Shown here one piece after another: positions 22,648 to 24,236 of a stretch of 24,236 nucleotides of DNA (the stretch's first letter is position 1; every line of letters begins with the position of its first letter). The position numbers and the translations under genes are program-made. Under the pieces are notes generated by a model. The model had not been told where the DNA came from, made no database searches, and saw only the letters and a program-made list of their open reading frames with translations. The DNA lies in assembly GCA_946481355.1 (NCBI GenBank), contig CAMLNH010000005.1, positions 1-24,236 on the forward strand, read 5' to 3'. The stretch comes from an uncultured Curvibacter sp. Its GTDB lineage: Bacteria > Pseudomonadota > Gammaproteobacteria > Burkholderiales > Burkholderiaceae.

Positions 22648-22775
22648 GGCCACCAAGATCGCTTATGATGGCGCCCGGCCCGGACGCCTGCGGATGCATT
22701 TCGCAGTAGATGGCTGGAAATTGCTACCAATTGTTCTAAATTGGGTGCATATGGAATAACGACGTTGGAGATCCC
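22648..22775 (+). other. Intergenic region upstream of accBC, presumed promoter region
   Basis: A 128-bp gap with an AT-rich stretch (22717-22760: TTGCTACC, TTGTTCTAAATT, CATATGGAATAA) that stands out against the GC-rich background and probably holds the accBC promoter. I could not pick a -35/-10 pair with confidence. An imperfect inverted repeat (ACCAATT near 22726 and AATTGGGT near 22739) may be a regulator site. No ORF is seen. Confidence 0.35.
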
Positions 22776-23246
22776 ATGGATTTGCGAAAACTCAAGACCC
22801 TGATCGATCTGGTGTCTGATTCAAACGTGTCGGAACTGGAAATCACCGAAGCCGAAGGCAAGGTGAGGATCGTCAAGGGTGGCAGCGCCGTGCAGGGCTA
22901 CGCCATGCCCGCACCTGTGGCAGCTCCGATGGCGGCGGCGGCTCCGGTGGCCGCGGCTGCGACGGCGGCCCCGGCTCCGGCAGCGGCTCCCGCTGCCCCT
23001 GCTGCGCCCAGCGGCCACGCCGTCAAGTCGCCCATGGTCGGCACTTTCTACCGTTCCGCTTCGCCGGGTGCCAAACCCTTTGTCGAAGTGGGCCAGGCCG
23101 TCAAGCAGGGGGAGACCATCTGCATCATCGAGGCCATGAAGATCCTCAACGAGATCGAGGCCGACAAGGCCGGCACGATCACCCAGATCCTGTGCGAGAA
23201 CGGCCAAGCCGTGGAGTACGGACAGCCCCTGTTCATCATCGAATAA
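22776..23246 (+). CDS. accB: Biotin carboxyl carrier protein of acetyl-CoA carboxylase
   Basis: BCCP carries carboxybiotin between AccC and the AccAD transferase in malonyl-CoA synthesis. The 156-residue protein has the typical N-terminus [23 protein letters not shown], an Ala/Pro-rich flexible linker (about 42-79), and the biotinyl domain (about 82-156) with [12 protein letters not shown], in which Lys122 is biotinylated. A thumb-like [13 protein letters not shown] segment is also present. GGAG lies upstream of the ATG. It begins the accBC operon; accC follows after an unusual 100-base spacer. Confidence 0.97.
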   Translation: MDLRKLKTLIDLVSDSNVSELEITEAEGKVRIVKGGSAVQGYAMPAPVAAPMAAAAPVAAAATAAPAPAAAPAAPAAPSGHAVKSPMVGTFYRSASPGAKPFVEVGQAVKQGETICIIEAMKILNEIEADKAGTITQILCENGQAVEYGQPLFIIE

Positions 23247-23255
23247 GGCGGCTGC

Positions 23256-23354
23256 ATGTTCAAGAAGATCCTGGTGGCCAACCGCGGGGTTCATGCCGCA
23301 GGCATGGCGCAGCAAATCGCGCGGGCGATGAGCCGCGGGAGTGACTATGTTTAA
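23256..23354 (+). pseudogene. Truncated second copy of the accC 5' end (32-codon ORF)
   Basis: Nine bases after accB is an ATG with an AAGG upstream. Its first 11 codons encode [11 protein letters not shown], exactly the start of AccC 91 bases downstream, but with seven synonymous third-base differences. The copy uses G/C-ending codons like the rest of the genome, whereas the functional copy uses TTT, AAA, ATT, GTT and AAT. After codon 11 the frame runs through unrelated sequence ([21 protein letters not shown]) and stops at TAA 23352-23354, 8 bases inside accC. It may be a relic or a translated upstream ORF that couples accC to accB. Confidence 0.75.
23289..23346 (+). other. 58-base spacer with two hairpins between the accC copies
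   Basis: The spacer holds a perfect CATGCC/GGCATG hairpin with a GCA loop (23292-23306) and a second G/C-rich dyad, CGCGG (23320-23324) with CCGCG (23333-23337). The second touches the accC Shine-Dalgarno GGGAG (23337-23341). It resembles neither accB nor accC. It could be a short mobile repeat or the junction of a recombination event. Confidence 0.5.
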
Positions 23355-24236
23355 GAAAATTCTCGTTGCCAATCGCGGCGAAATCGCTCTCCGGATCCAG
23401 CGCGCCTGCCGCGAGCTGGGCATCAAGGCAGTGATGGTCTATTCCGAGGCCGACCGCGAAGCCAAATACGTCAAGCTGGCCGAAGAGGCCGTCTGCATCG
23501 GCCCGCCGCCCTCGGGGCAGAGCTATCTCAGCATGCCGGCCATCATTTCGGCCGCCGAGGTGACGGATGCCGAGGCCATCCATCCGGGCTACGGCTTTCT
23601 GAGCGAGAACGCCGATTTCGCCGAGCGTGTGGAGCAAAGCGGCTTCCAGTTCATTGGCCCGACGCCCGAGTCCATCCGTATCATGGGCGACAAGGTCTCG
23701 GCCAAGCAGGCCATGATCAGGGCGGGCGTGCCCTGCGTGCCGGGCTCGGAAGGTGAATTGCCCGATGACCCGACCCAGATCAAGCGCATCGCCAAGAGCG
23801 TGGGCTACCCGGTCATCATCAAGGCGGCCGGCGGTGGTGGCGGCCGCGGCATGCGCGTGGTGCACACCGAGGCCGCCCTGGTCAATGCCGTGCAGATGAC
23901 CAAGGCCGAGGCGGGCGCTGCCTTCAACAACCCGGCCGTCTACATGGAAAAGTTCCTGGAGAACCCACGCCATGTGGAGATCCAGATCTTGGCCGACAAG
24001 CATCGCAATGCCGTCTACCTGGGCGAACGCGATTGCTCCATGCAGCGCCGCCATCAGAAGATCATCGAAGAGGCGCCGGCTCCCGGCATTCCGCGCAAGC
24101 TGATCGACAAGGTGGGCGAGCGCTGTGTGGCGGCCTGCAAGAAGATCGGCTACCGCGGTGCGGGTACTTTCGAATTCCTCTACCAGGACGGCGAGTTCTA
24201 CTTCATCGAGATGAACACGCGCGTGCAGGTCGAGCA
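23347..24236 (+). CDS. accC: Biotin carboxylase subunit of acetyl-CoA carboxylase (partial, 3' end outside window)
   Basis: AccC carboxylates the biotin on AccB using ATP and bicarbonate. The first 296 codons are present and all key ATP-grasp residues in this part are visible: Lys116, Lys159 with the glycine loop GGGGGRGM (162-169), Glu201, His209 (NPRHVEIQ), His236 and Lys238 ([13 protein letters not shown]), Glu276, Glu288, Asn290 and Arg292 (FIEMNTRVQ). ATG at 23347 has a good GGGAG 5 bases upstream and gives the family N-terminus [17 protein letters not shown]. The first 16 or so codons are richer in A/T-ending codons than the rest, and a diverged copy of them lies upstream, suggesting that the 5' end was replaced by foreign DNA. 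Confidence 0.96.
   Translation, partial: MFKKILVANRGEIALRIQRACRELGIKAVMVYSEADREAKYVKLAEEAVCIGPPPSGQSYLSMPAIISAAEVTDAEAIHPGYGFLSENADFAERVEQSGFQFIGPTPESIRIMGDKVSAKQAMIRAGVPCVPGSEGELPDDPTQIKRIAKSVGYPVIIKAAGGGGGRGMRVVHTEAALVNAVQMTKAEAGAAFNNPAVYMEKFLENPRHVEIQILADKHRNAVYLGERDCSMQRRHQKIIEEAPAPGIPRKLIDKVGERCVAACKKIGYRGAGTFEFLYQDGEFYFIEMNTRVQVE

Noticed and set aside
22672..22690. G/C-rich dyad (GGCG ... CGCC) after the TlpA-like gene as a terminator
   Set aside because: The loop geometry is poor and no T-run follows.
23256..23354. Explaining the double accC start as a sequencing frameshift in one long gene
   Set aside because: The two starts carry the same peptide with different silent bases and unrelated sequence between them, which a base-calling error cannot produce.
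1..24236. CRISPR arrays, tRNA/rRNA genes, integrases, transposases, toxin-antitoxin or phage-defence genes
   Set aside because: Looked for and not seen; every large ORF is accounted for by housekeeping or signalling genes.

Overview
The window is about 24 kb of GC-rich chromosome. It looks like a betaproteobacterium of the order Burkholderiales, most likely Comamonadaceae. The reasons are the gene orders (ftsZ/lpxC, rnb-tonB-mtgA, mpl/tlpA/accBC), the protein sequences, very strong G/C at third codon positions, and a GC-rich interspersed repeat of a kind I associate with that family. This assignment rests on recognition, not on a search. Almost all of the window is housekeeping DNA for the cell envelope, lipids and shikimate metabolism. 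There is no phage, transposase, CRISPR array, rRNA or tRNA.

Layout. (1) 1-5130, plus strand: the last codons of ftsZ and a hairpin. Three genes then separate ftsZ from lpxC: a DUF4394-type lipoprotein, a periplasmic cupredoxin-like protein, and a membrane GGDEF-EAL protein with a degenerate GGNEF motif but an intact EAL domain. lpxC and a 58-residue membrane protein follow. (2) 5139-6557: a small proline-rich minus-strand gene and a divergent secreted PHB-depolymerase-type esterase. (3) 13097-6558, minus strand: a compact seven-gene run (YqiA-like esterase, RNase II-family exonuclease, TonB-like protein, mtgA, PlsC-like acyltransferase, CdsA-like protein, ruvC) with three 4-base stop/start overlaps if the upstream ruvC start is used. 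(4) 13233-18456, plus strand: a NarL-type response regulator and its multi-spanning histidine kinase, then rodA and tldD. (5) 18457-19809: an aromatic-codon leader peptide and a terminator hairpin upstream of a class I DAHP synthase, which together look like a complete transcription attenuator. (6) 19973-21442, minus strand: mpl, with about 35 extra codons made of a GC-rich hairpin repeat. (7) 21499-24236, plus strand: a conserved hypothetical gene, a TlpA-type thioredoxin, accB, and accC (cut by the window end). The first 11 codons of accC occur twice, differing only at synonymous sites.

How the genes work together. ftsZ, mtgA, rodA and mpl serve division, peptidoglycan synthesis and murein recycling. 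lpxC starts lipid A synthesis, accBC starts fatty acid synthesis, and the PlsC/CdsA-like pair handles phospholipid precursors. The DAHP synthase starts the shikimate pathway, and its leader would let aromatic aminoacyl-tRNA supply set its expression.

The best candidates for something undescribed are: the aroG leader/attenuator (18492-18637); the duplicated, diverged accC start with its 32-codon ORF (23256-23354); the in-frame repeat in mpl (20864-20968); and five starts lacking a Shine-Dalgarno whose -10-like hexamer lies 6-7 bases upstream, as expected for leaderless mRNAs.
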